From an uncultured Acetatifactor sp. (GTDB lineage Bacteria; Bacillota; Clostridia; Lachnospirales; Lachnospiraceae), in the NCBI GenBank assembly GCA_910584865.1, contig CAJUCE010000006.1:1-64000 (forward strand): a stretch of 64,000 nucleotides of DNA, written 5' to 3'. Shown in pieces: positions 23,642-32,710 of the stretch (positions are counted from its first letter, which is position 1; the number at the start of each line of letters is the position of its first letter). The position numbers and the translations under genes were made by a program. The notes below the pieces were generated by a model. That model saw nothing but the letters and a program-made list of their open reading frames with translations, ran no database searches and was not told the origin of the DNA.

Positions 23642-26514
23642 ATCTCGTTGGAAATTCCTGCGTCAGGGGTATCCGCTGTACCTGTAATCAACTCATCTTC
23701 CTCTGCCAGGCCATAATAGTATTTGATAATGTTCCTGGTAGCCTGTGCGGCATGATCGGAAGAATATCCATACGGGATCCTGGTAGCGATGGCAATTTCA
23801 GGCTGCTCAAAAGGTGCATAGCAGATAAACAATGCATGGTTCGGCCTGGATTTCCGCTCCTCTGCGGTACCGGTCTTGCCGGCCACATTTACTGCCAGAT
23901 CACTGAAATACGTCTTATTTTCCACCACCTGACGCATACCGGTCTGCATCGCATTCCAGTACTCGGAAGGAATATCGATGACATTTCGGATATCCGGTTC
24001 AAACTCCTGTATCAGATTACCCTCTGAATCAGTAATCTTATCAAGCAATGTCAGGTTATAGCAGGTACCGCTGTTGGCAATTGTTGCAGTATATCTGGCC
24101 AATGCAGCTGTAGTGAAGCTGTTGCTGCCCTGTCCGATGGCGGAACGAAGCGGATCCTCTGTGGAAATATTGGGAGCAGCCTCCACAAGCTCGATGCCGG
24201 ATTTCTCGGTAAGTCCAAACAAATCCGCGTATTCCCGCAAGGTATCCAGACCTTCTGTCTCATTGTAAGTCCCGGATCCCATGGAAAGCTGATATCCTAC
24301 ATTGTAAAAATAATAGTTACAGGAATCTCTGATGGCAGATGTCAGGTGCTCGACGCCGTGGCCCCACACACGCCAGCACTTCGGCGCCAGAGGCCCCTCT
24401 CCGAAGGTACCCGTACAGGTGATCTGGCTGTTGAGCGTAATCACTCCGGTCATCAATCCCGCGGTGGCGGATACAATTTTGAAAGTAGACCCGGGGGCCG
24501 CCGCATATTGTGTGGCATAATTATACTGGGGTCTGGATTTATCCGCATTTAACTGGGCAAAATAATCCGCGTCAACGGAATTGGCCATTCTGTTATTGTC
24601 ATATCCGGGATAAGATACAATACACAATACATCTCCCGTATTGACGTCCGTGATGACTGCCGAGGCATTACAGGGATCCAATGCCAGTTGAGCAGGCGTA
24701 ATATCCAGGTTATCGATCCGGTTTTTCATGAAACGAAATGCGCTGAGACTTCCGTCGATAAGGGCGGTTTTCTCCTCTTCCGGAATTTCCACCAGACTCT
24801 GCTCACAGAGAATCTGGCATACCTGCTTCCCGGTTATAATGTCCCGAAGAAGCATGTATTTATAAAAGCGTTTCTGAAATTCCGTATTTTTTTCGATCAT
24901 TGCCACAATGTATTCCCGCAGCTTATCATAAATTTCCGCAGAATCCGAATATTTATCATTCAATTCCAGTTTGCTGACATCAATCCAATTCTGGGAAATG
25001 CAATATTTCAAATATTCGCTTAAGCTGATAACCTCTTCCGTGGCCCATGCAATCTGAGTAGCGTCATCCGTGTCCACAGCTTCGCTGATAATAATCCCGT
25101 TTTTTCGTAACAGACTTACAATATTGCTCTGGTATACCTGATATTCATCAGACAGCTGGTTATAGGGTGTCATTCCTTCTGTCAGCTCATAATCGAGCTG
25201 TTCATAGACGGACTGTTTATAGCCGGAATGGGCTTCATAAACCTCCCGTTCCGTTTCCTCCGCGTCATTGCCGGCCATATGCTTTAAATCGATGACCGAA
25301 TTGTCGAACAGAGCAAAGTAAACGTCATAGATTGGAATCTTGATATCCGCACTTCCCGAAGCAGCATACTCTTTCGCATTGATAATATTATCTGAGACCA
25401 GTCCCGCCAGCTTCTGTTCCAGAATATTATAAGTGGCTTTGGTGAGTTCCATATCAATGGTCAGGTACACGTTTTGTCCCGCTTTTGCTTCCTTGCGTTC
25501 CTCAATGGAGATCACCTTTCCCATATTGTCTACGATAACTTTCTCATAGCCCTTTTCTCCCTGCAGGGTGGTTTCCAGATAAGATTCAATACCGCTCTTT
25601 CCCACTACATCATTGATATTATAGAAATCGCTTCCAAGTCCCTGCTCTTCCAGCTGCGCGTTCAGATCCGTCAGCTCGTCCGGTGAAATCTTGCCCGTAT
25701 ATCCAAGGACATGTGCAAAATACTGACTGTCCACATATTTGCGCACGGTGTCTTCCACAATGCTGACTCCCGGCAGAGCCTGGGCATTTTCCATAATCAC
25801 AGCCACTGTCTTTTCATTCACATTGGTGGCTACCGTGGTACCGATATATTTCCTGTAGGAAGTCAGATTCATGGCATACCGGATCGTGACCATTTTCAGC
25901 CAGTCTTCTTTGGAATACCCCTTTCCTTCCACAAACGTACTTTTGCTGTCTTCCGGATCTTCATACTCCCCGATTCCAAACCTTTTGGTACTGCTTAAAT
26001 AGGCCATCACCTCGTCTGCAGTGGCAGTACGTTGTTCCTCTTTCAGATCACCGATGTTTTTTTCACCGTATACATCTGCCAGAAATCGCAGCAGACCTGT
26101 ATCTTCTACGGAAAACACAAATTCTCCGTCCTCGTCCAGATATATTTTAAAATCAGTGATGCATTTGTCGCCATTCTTCTCGATCATCTGAATCAGGCTG
26201 TAAACAACGGCATTCAGTTTTGCATTCTTGGACCGCCCGGACTCAAACACATCTTCGATTTTGACGGAATAAGCCAGTTCATTATAGGCCAGCACATTTC
26301 CGTTTCTGTCATATATATTTCCCCTGGTACTGGCGATATCCCGGGTCTTCTCAATCTCAAGGACAAAATCGTCCAGATATTGCTGGCCCTGAATAATCTG
26401 CAGACCAAAGCAGCGATAAATCAATATACCTGCCAGACAACAGAACAGGATTGTAAAAACGGATAATCTGCTGGTCACAATACTGATTATTTTATCTTTT
26501 AATTCATCAAACAA
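23638..26514 (-). CDS. mrdA: penicillin-binding protein 2 (class B, elongation transpeptidase)
   Basis: Cross-links peptidoglycan during cell elongation with RodA. One N-terminal membrane helix (about 17-35) precedes a dimerisation domain and a transpeptidase domain. Catalytic motifs: STFK (about 675-678), SCN (about 730) and KTGTAEE (about 878). At 958 residues it is much longer than E. coli PBP2 (633). The extra length is mainly a 250-residue region between about 390 and 640. TTG start at 26514 with GGAGAG upstream, inside the mreD end. Confidence 0.94.
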   Translation of the reverse strand: MFDELKDKIISIVTSRLSVFTILFCCLAGILIYRCFGLQIIQGQQYLDDFVLEIEKTRDIASTRGNIYDRNGNVLAYNELAYSVKIEDVFESGRSKNAKLNAVVYSLIQMIEKNGDKCITDFKIYLDEDGEFVFSVEDTGLLRFLADVYGEKNIGDLKEEQRTATADEVMAYLSSTKRFGIGEYEDPEDSKSTFVEGKGYSKEDWLKMVTIRYAMNLTSYRKYIGTTVATNVNEKTVAVIMENAQALPGVSIVEDTVRKYVDSQYFAHVLGYTGKISPDELTDLNAQLEEQGLGSDFYNINDVVGKSGIESYLETTLQGEKGYEKVIVDNMGKVISIEERKEAKAGQNVYLTIDMELTKATYNILEQKLAGLVSDNIINAKEYAASGSADIKIPIYDVYFALFDNSVIDLKHMAGNDAEETEREVYEAHSGYKQSVYEQLDYELTEGMTPYNQLSDEYQVYQSNIVSLLRKNGIIISEAVDTDDATQIAWATEEVISLSEYLKYCISQNWIDVSKLELNDKYSDSAEIYDKLREYIVAMIEKNTEFQKRFYKYMLLRDIITGKQVCQILCEQSLVEIPEEEKTALIDGSLSAFRFMKNRIDNLDITPAQLALDPCNASAVITDVNTGDVLCIVSYPGYDNNRMANSVDADYFAQLNADKSRPQYNYATQYAAAPGSTFKIVSATAGLMTGVITLNSQITCTGTFGEGPLAPKCWRVWGHGVEHLTSAIRDSCNYYFYNVGYQLSMGSGTYNETEGLDTLREYADLFGLTEKSGIELVEAAPNISTEDPLRSAIGQGSNSFTTAALARYTATIANSGTCYNLTLLDKITDSEGNLIQEFEPDIRNVIDIPSEYWNAMQTGMRQVVENKTYFSDLAVNVAGKTGTAEERKSRPNHALFICYAPFEQPEIAIATRIPYGYSSDHAAQATRNIIKYYYGLAEEDELITGTADTPDAGISNEM

Positions 26515-27025
26515 ACTTTTGTGCTCTCCTTCTTTCCCATGCTTCCAGTTTTTGGTTTATTCTCAAAATAATCGGATATAAAATCAAGGTTACCAAAATG
26601 GTGTAAATTGCTTCCGGTAAAATAATATGGGTAAAATAATAGGCAAACTCCAGTCTACTGCGAAGCATAAACATCAAAATGTAGCATATAATTCCATAGG
26701 ACAAATCGCTGACAACAATTAATGCCAGAGGAAGCTTAATGTCTTCCGGATAAAAACTTCTGCTGAACTTACCGTTTAAAAATCCTATGTACATTAAAAT
26801 CAGGGCATAAAAACCCAGAAAACTACCAAAAAATATGTCATTCAGCAGACCGCAGAAGAAACCGATCACCAGGCCGTATTTCTCGCCGCACATAAAGCCA
26901 AAGGAAGACGTCAATATAATCAACAAGTTCGGAATAATACCCGCAAAGGATAAACTGTCAAAAACACTGCACTGCAGTACAAAGCATACGATTATAAATA
27001 TGGCTGCAATTACCTTTCTGAGCAT
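26507..27025 (-). CDS. mreD: rod shape-determining protein MreD
   Basis: Integral membrane component of the elongasome. 172 residues with about five membrane helices and the conserved GFFCGLLNDIFFGSFLGFYAL (about 54-74). Between mreC and PBP2 as usual. GAAGG precedes the ATG. Confidence 0.9.
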   Translation of the reverse strand: MLRKVIAAIFIIVCFVLQCSVFDSLSFAGIIPNLLIILTSSFGFMCGEKYGLVIGFFCGLLNDIFFGSFLGFYALILMYIGFLNGKFSRSFYPEDIKLPLALIVVSDLSYGIICYILMFMLRSRLEFAYYFTHIILPEAIYTILVTLILYPIILRINQKLEAWERRRAQKFV

Positions 27026-27037
27026 GATACCTTCTTC

Positions 27038-27907
27038 CTATTCTATCACTGTCTGCTTTTTATCGGTTATCACCAGAATTTCACTGAGATGCTCAAAATC
27101 AACTGCCGGAACGATCTCTCCGGATTTCGTCAGATTATTGGCATCTTTGTTAATGGCACTGATATAACCGATCAGAATATTCGGCAGATATTTATCACTG
27201 ATATCGGAGGTAACCACCTTATCTCCTTCCCGTACCAGATCCTGGCCGTCCATCAGCTGTTTAAAGGTGATATATCCGTTTGCCATCTGTTTTAAATCGC
27301 CGCATACGGTCAGATTGTCTTCGCTGGACAAGGTCATTGCACTTACGTTGCTATTGTCGGATATGATAGAGGTTACCCTGGCCCAGTTGGGACCTACAGA
27401 AGTAATCCGCCCGACCAGCCCGCCTCCGGCGATGACATTCATATCTACCGACAGACCGTCTTCTTCCCCTTTGTCAATAACAAAAGAGGAATACCAGTTT
27501 CCTGCATCCCGGGCAATGATTCTCGCACCGATTTTGTTGTAACCGGCATATTGTTCATCCAGCGAAACCAGCTCTCTGAGACGGTTTAACTCATATTTAT
27601 CCTGTTGCAGCAGGGTATTTTCTTCCGTCAGTTTTGCAATCTCCTCCCGCAGTCTGGCATTTTCGTCCAGCAGAGACCGGATTTGAACCAGCTCTTCGGA
27701 ACGGTTGGACAGCCATTCGCCGGCCTTGCTGATCCCCTGCTGAAAAGGAATAATCACATATGCTACCGCCGTATTTAACGGTTTATTAAATACATCCGTA
27801 CCAAATGTGACCAACATCATAACAGTACAAAGAATTGTTAAAATAAAAAGGAGGTATTTACTGGGCAGCGTAAACTTCTCTCCTTTTTTCTTAATGATCG
27901 GACTCAT
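27038..27907 (-). CDS. mreC: rod shape-determining protein MreC
   Basis: Membrane-anchored elongasome scaffold that binds PBP2. One membrane helix (about 17-36), a coiled coil (about 70-110) and the beta-rich MreC domain with IARDAGNWYSSFVIDKG and GGGLVGRI. 289 residues. The ATG overlaps the stop of the MreB gene (ATGA). Confidence 0.95.
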   Translation of the reverse strand: MSPIIKKKGEKFTLPSKYLLFILTILCTVMMLVTFGTDVFNKPLNTAVAYVIIPFQQGISKAGEWLSNRSEELVQIRSLLDENARLREEIAKLTEENTLLQQDKYELNRLRELVSLDEQYAGYNKIGARIIARDAGNWYSSFVIDKGEEDGLSVDMNVIAGGGLVGRITSVGPNWARVTSIISDNSNVSAMTLSSEDNLTVCGDLKQMANGYITFKQLMDGQDLVREGDKVVTSDISDKYLPNILIGYISAINKDANNLTKSGEIVPAVDFEHLSEILVITDKKQTVIE

Positions 27908-28914
27908 CGACTCATACCTTCGATTGCATAGGCTACAGACTTATAATTGTCATCTTTGATGATCTTTGCCAGTCCCATAACCACGCTGGTAACAGGATTT
28001 TCCGCCTTGTTCACCTTAAGCCCGGTCCCGGCGGCCAGACGATCTGCAAGATGGCTGATCTGAGATGCGCCTCCGGTCAGATAGATACCATGACGGTAAA
28101 TATCCGCTGCCAGTTCCGGAGGAGTCCTCTCCAGAATCACTTTTACATTGTCAACAATCGTATTAAAATGTTCCTCCAGACATTCTACCACCAGCTTGGT
28201 GGGAATCTCTCTCTCAATGGGCAGGCCGGTTACAATATCCCTGCCATAGACGATGGCGCCTTTCCCTTCTTCTTCCAGCTGTTTCAGAGTAGTCTTGATC
28301 ATCTCCGAAGTCTTGCCGCCGATGATCAGGCTGAATTCTTTGCGCACCGCAGCGCGGATCGCTTCGTCAAACTTCAAACCGCCTGTCTTGATCAGACGGC
28401 TGAGCACGATTCCTCCCAGCGACAGGATCGAAATCTCGGTGGTATCAAATCCTACGTTGACCACCAGCACCCCCTGTGAATTTTTGACATCAATATCCAG
28501 TCCCAGTCCGTCTGCAACAGCCTTTTCGACAACCATGATCTTTTTGGCTTTCACATTGGCATCCTTAATCAGATCATAAAAGGCCCTCTTTTCCACCTCC
28601 GTCACATCGGTCGGGACGGCAATATAAAAATCTGCCGGCTTGTTTAATCCTTTCTGCAATCCGCTGATAAAATAGCGGACAAGCGTTTCCATGTTTTTGA
28701 TGTCTGCAATGACACCGTTTGACAGCGGATAGGAAATATGAATATTGCCGGGCGCCTTTTCGTACATCTCAAATGCGGAATTCCCATATGCAAACAGAAC
28801 CTTTTTGTTTTCAATGGCAATCATGTTCTTCTCTACAAGAACATTATCATCACTTCTGCTGTAAATTTTAATATTGTTGGTACCCAAATCGATACCGAAT
28901 GCGTTGTTTGCCAA
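27904..28914 (-). CDS. mreB: rod shape-determining actin homologue MreB
   Basis: Cytoskeletal ATPase that guides elongation. Phosphate loops FGIDLGTNNIKIY (6-18) and VNVGFDTTEISILSLGG, and the adenosine motif YLTGGASQISHLADRLA. 336 residues. TTG start with GAAAGGGG upstream. First gene of mreB-mreC-mreD-PBP2. It could equally be the Mbl paralogue; the mreCD linkage favours MreB. Confidence 0.95.
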   Translation of the reverse strand: MANNAFGIDLGTNNIKIYSRSDDNVLVEKNMIAIENKKVLFAYGNSAFEMYEKAPGNIHISYPLSNGVIADIKNMETLVRYFISGLQKGLNKPADFYIAVPTDVTEVEKRAFYDLIKDANVKAKKIMVVEKAVADGLGLDIDVKNSQGVLVVNVGFDTTEISILSLGGIVLSRLIKTGGLKFDEAIRAAVRKEFSLIIGGKTSEMIKTTLKQLEEEGKGAIVYGRDIVTGLPIEREIPTKLVVECLEEHFNTIVDNVKVILERTPPELAADIYRHGIYLTGGASQISHLADRLAAGTGLKVNKAENPVTSVVMGLAKIIKDDNYKSVAYAIEGMSR

Positions 28915-28939
28915 AATGACAGCCCCTTTCTAAAGTAAA

Positions 28940-29644
28940 TTACATGGAATAAAACCAATCAGCCTCTTTAAAGCTGACATATCTGTTATCGCCGATGACG
29001 ATATGGTCAAGCAGCGGTATTCCCATCTGTTTGCCTGCCTCCCGCACATTATCCGTAAGTTCGATATCTGCATCGCTGGGTGTGGGATCCCCGCTGGGAT
29101 GATTATGCACAAGCAGGATATTCACAGCTCTGCTTTCCAAAGCAGCCAAAAAGATCTCTCTCGGCGAAATCAGCGACATATTGACGCTGCCTTCCGACAG
29201 CTTTCTCTCGCAGATCATCTGCCCCTTTGCATCCAGACAGACCAAAATCACACATTCCGTCTCCCTGTGTCGCAGTTTTTCCATAAAATAGGCCGCCACC
29301 TGACCGGAACTGGTAAAATTCAGGCCCTCTCTGGCTCTCGCCATGCTCATCCGCATGGAAAGCTCTGCCAGACATTTTAACTTGACAGCCTTGACCTCCC
29401 CGATACCGCTGATGCTTTTGAGCTCGTCCAACGTAGCGTCATACAGACCCAGCAAACCTTCCTTCGGATATCTGGCAAGACCTAAAACCTGCTCGGCCAA
29501 TTCCAGCGCACTCTTGCGCTTCGTCCCCGTACGGATAATGATAGCCAGCAATTCTGCTTCCGTAAGATTCTCCGGACCAAACCGCAGAAATCTTTCATAA
29601 GGTAATTCATGTTGCGTCGTTTTTCTTGTAGTTTTGTTCTCCAT
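28940..29644 (-). CDS. radC: RadC family JAB-domain protein
   Basis: MPN/JAMM metalloprotein of unclear function, not a confirmed repair enzyme. Helix-hairpin-helix SGIGEVKAVKLKC (about 78-90) and the zinc motif LVHNHPSGDPTPSDAD (about 173-188). 234 residues. AAAGGAG upstream. It precedes mreB, a common Firmicute arrangement. Confidence 0.94.
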   Translation of the reverse strand: MENKTTRKTTQHELPYERFLRFGPENLTEAELLAIIIRTGTKRKSALELAEQVLGLARYPKEGLLGLYDATLDELKSISGIGEVKAVKLKCLAELSMRMSMARAREGLNFTSSGQVAAYFMEKLRHRETECVILVCLDAKGQMICERKLSEGSVNMSLISPREIFLAALESRAVNILLVHNHPSGDPTPSDADIELTDNVREAGKQMGIPLLDHIVIGDNRYVSFKEADWFYSM

Positions 29645-29697
29645 GCGTCTCCTTTTACCTTCTCCGACGCATCAAAACATTCTGTATTTCTGAATTT

Positions 29698-29937
29698 CTA
29701 CCTGATAAAACGGTATACCACCAATGCGATCACTACGCCGAGGACACTGGCAATGGTGATTCGAATCGTCAGTCCGAAGGTCAGCAGAATGAAACCCAGA
29801 TCCAATACTACCGGTTCGCTTAATCCAAAGGACTGCCCATAATTTAAAAAGGTACCTTCAAAGTAGGTACCGATAAATCTGCCGATGACAAATCCCACCA
29901 ATACCAGTATCAACAGTACCCAGTTTACTTTTTTCAA
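29698..29937 (-). CDS. DUF4321 small membrane protein
   Basis: 79 residues with two membrane helices (about 5-25 and 45-75) and the G-R-F-I-G-T-Y motif typical of DUF4321. Function unknown. TTG start with GAGGAAGC upstream. Commonly found beside radC-mreB in Clostridia. The 183 bases upstream (29938-30120) hold no gene and no clear promoter. Confidence 0.8.
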   Translation of the reverse strand: MKKVNWVLLILVLVGFVIGRFIGTYFEGTFLNYGQSFGLSEPVVLDLGFILLTFGLTIRITIASVLGVVIALVVYRFIR

Positions 29938-30120
29938 ACCGCTTCCTCTTCCCTCTTTTGCTTTTGCAAAACGTCCCGAAAAGCATGTCCGCCTGCAGCG
30001 AAGTCCCCCTATATCTGCCCTGTTATGATATCAAGAACATTCACTTTTATATAGTACCACAAAATTCCAGTGCTGTACACAAAAATCATAGATTTTATTT
30101 TGAGTTTTTTCTGCATAATA

Positions 30121-31425
30121 TTACATCTTAAGACTTTTCAGGTCCGCCAGGCCGCTGTTTACAAGGGATTGCAGCGATTTTAAAATCCCGAATCTGGCAT
30201 GGGGCCAGGTCAGTCCGCCTTGAAAATATACCGCGTAGGGCGGCTTGATGGGGCCGTCCGCAGACAGTTCGATAGAGGACCCTGACACGAAAGCACCGGC
30301 GGCCATAATCACCCGGGCGTCATAGCCGGGCATATCCCAAGGCTCGGGAATAACATGGCTGTCCACCGGAGCAGCCGCCTGGATCCCCCGGCAGAAAGCG
30401 ATCACACCCTCGGGATTCCCGAAGGTGACGGCCTGGATAATATCATGGCGGCTTTCCCGGCTGTCAGGCACCACCGGAAAACCCAGGGGTTCATAGAGAT
30501 TGGCCGCGAAAATCGCCCCTTTTAATGCGGCTGCGGTTATGGTAGGCGCCAGGAAAAGCCCCTGGTAGAAATCCTTCAGCACGCCCAGAGAAGCTCCTAC
30601 CTCCTTGCCCAGCCCGGGCGAAGTCAGACGGAAAGCAGCGTTTTCCACACATTCACGCTTTCCTGCAATGTAGCCGCCGATTGGAGCAAGTCCGCCACCT
30701 GGATTCTTGATCAGAGAACCCACTACCATATCCGCTCCCGCCTGCGCAGGTTCTGTCCTCTCCACAAATTCCCCGTAACAATTATCCACCATACAGATTA
30801 TGTCCGGCTTGATTCCTTTTACAAAGGAGATCAATTCCCCTATGCGCTCTACCGACAGGGTGGGCCTGGTCTGGTACCCCTTGGACCGCTGTATGGTCAC
30901 AAGACGGGTGCGCCTGTTTATTGCCCGGCGGATTCCCTCATAATCGAAGCTGCCGTCAGAAAGCAGATCCACCTGAGCGTAAGTGATACCATATTCTGCC
31001 AGGGAGCCTTTGGAGGGCCGGATCCCGATGACTTCCTCCAGCGTATCGTAAGGCTTTCCCACAGGGGAGAGCAGCTCGTCGCCGGGACGCAGATTGCTGA
31101 TCAGCGCCAGGGCCAGGGCATGAGTGCCGCAGGTGATCTGAGGGCGCACCAGGGCATCCTCCGTACAAAACACTCTGGCATACACCTCCTCCAGCCTGTC
31201 CCTGCCCAGGTCGTTATAGCCATAGCCTGTGGTCCCTAAAAGGCATGCCTCGCTGACCTGACTTTCCTGCATGGCTTTTATCACTTTCAGTTGATTATAC
31301 TCCGCGTTTTCGTCTATTTTTCGAAACCGGGATTCTAATTTTGCCAAGATTTCATTTCCGTATGCATATACTTCTTTTTCAATGCCCATACAGGCATACA
31401 TCTCCGTCAAATCTTTCTCTGCCAT
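30121..31425 (-). CDS. methionine gamma-lyase family / aluminium-resistance-type PLP enzyme
   Basis: PLP-dependent enzyme of the Cys/Met metabolism fold, sometimes called YnbB. The PLP lysine is in GSLIKNPGGGLAPIGGYIAG (about 225-244), with MVDNCYGEF before it. 434 residues. The substrate is not known; the family name reflects similarity only. The start at 31425 has GGGA 6 bases upstream. It follows miaA on the same strand. Confidence 0.85.
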   Translation of the reverse strand: MAEKDLTEMYACMGIEKEVYAYGNEILAKLESRFRKIDENAEYNQLKVIKAMQESQVSEACLLGTTGYGYNDLGRDRLEEVYARVFCTEDALVRPQITCGTHALALALISNLRPGDELLSPVGKPYDTLEEVIGIRPSKGSLAEYGITYAQVDLLSDGSFDYEGIRRAINRRTRLVTIQRSKGYQTRPTLSVERIGELISFVKGIKPDIICMVDNCYGEFVERTEPAQAGADMVVGSLIKNPGGGLAPIGGYIAGKRECVENAAFRLTSPGLGKEVGASLGVLKDFYQGLFLAPTITAAALKGAIFAANLYEPLGFPVVPDSRESRHDIIQAVTFGNPEGVIAFCRGIQAAAPVDSHVIPEPWDMPGYDARVIMAAGAFVSGSSIELSADGPIKPPYAVYFQGGLTWPHARFGILKSLQSLVNSGLADLKSLKM

Positions 31426-31561
31426 TACCATTCCCGGGCGATGCGCCCGCCTCCTGTCCTTCGTTTTCCGATTCCTACGGCACTCTCCTACTGTTCCATC
31501 CGGAGTGTTTCAAACTCCTGCCGGATTTCTAAGATCCACACCCACACGGACGACAAACTCG

Positions 31562-32605
31562 TCACCTTGTTTCTTTGCAGCAGGCTGCGGATTCTGATTC
31601 GCAGGGAATGATCCCTTTTCTTTGCAGTTCGGCCAACATAAATTCCAATATTCTGTCCTCGTCGTAATCAAATTCATTTTTATTGACCCAGATGACTTCC
31701 CGTTCCCGTCGAAACCAGGTCAGCTGCCTTTTGGCGAAATGCCTGGTATCGCGTTTGATCTGTTCCACGGCCTCCTCCAGGGTAATCTCCCCTTCCAGGC
31801 AGGCCAGTATTTCTTTATATCCCAACCCCTGCATGGAGACCATTCCCCGATGACACCCCATGGCACAGAGGGCTTCCACCTCCGCCACAAGTCCCTGATC
31901 CAGCATCTGATCTACCCGCAGTCCGATTTTCTCATAGATACGCTCTCTGCTGTCGTTCAGGACAAAGTAGCAGGAACGGTAGGCAGAGGGCTTTTCCCGC
32001 TCTCTTTTATTATGGCGCGAAATGGGCTCTTTCGTCAAATAAAAATATTCTAAAGCCCGGATGGTACGTTTTATGTTGTTGGCATGGATTAAATCTGCCG
32101 ACAGGGGATCCACCTGCCTTAGCTTTTCGTGGAGATATGCGGCCCCCTTATCGGCGGCGAGCCGTTCCAGAAAAGAGCGTATATTGTCCTGTCCCTGTTC
32201 TCCACCGGCCCCTGTGCCGCCTGAAAAGTCAATATCCCGCAGCAGCGCCTGCACATAGAATCCGGTGCCGCCCGTAAGGATCGGAATATGCCCCCGCCCA
32301 TAGATACCCGGGAGACATTCCTCGCATTTTTTTTTAAACACAGCCACGCTGAATTCCTCCCACGGATCCAGGATATCGATCATGTGATGAGGAATCCCCT
32401 GCATTTCCCGGGGCGTGATCTTGGCGGATCCAATGTTCATGTGCCGGTAAACCTGCATGGAATCAGCCGATATAATTTCTCCGTTCACGGCCTTTGACAG
32501 AGCGATAGACAGCTTTGTCTTTCCCACCGCAGTGGGGCCGGTAAGGACGATCATTGGCGCCGTATTGTCTTTTATTCTGCTGTGCATACGTTCATCTGAT
32601 AACAC
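31562..32605 (-). CDS. miaA: tRNA dimethylallyltransferase
   Basis: Adds a dimethylallyl group to A37 of tRNAs reading U-initial codons. P-loop GPTAVGKTKLS (about 22-32), DSMQVYRHMNIGSAK (about 48-62) and GGTGFYVQALL (about 112-122). A cysteine pair lies at the C-terminus. 347 residues, GTG start with GAGGA upstream. Part of miaA-mutL-mutS, a conserved order. Confidence 0.96.
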   Translation of the reverse strand: MLSDERMHSRIKDNTAPMIVLTGPTAVGKTKLSIALSKAVNGEIISADSMQVYRHMNIGSAKITPREMQGIPHHMIDILDPWEEFSVAVFKKKCEECLPGIYGRGHIPILTGGTGFYVQALLRDIDFSGGTGAGGEQGQDNIRSFLERLAADKGAAYLHEKLRQVDPLSADLIHANNIKRTIRALEYFYLTKEPISRHNKREREKPSAYRSCYFVLNDSRERIYEKIGLRVDQMLDQGLVAEVEALCAMGCHRGMVSMQGLGYKEILACLEGEITLEEAVEQIKRDTRHFAKRQLTWFRREREVIWVNKNEFDYDEDRILEFMLAELQRKGIIPCESESAACCKETR

Positions 32606-32710
32606 GTTCTATCAATCCTCTGTCATTTTTTATATGAAACCCATGCTGTTTCCGATCAGCGGAAACCATGCCGGCTGCCGCGCATTTCAACGGAAATGTA
32701 CATCGCCCCG

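Noticed and set aside
31432..31561. Small gene between the PLP enzyme and miaA
   Set aside because: No ORF with a plausible ribosome-binding site; the gap appears noncoding.
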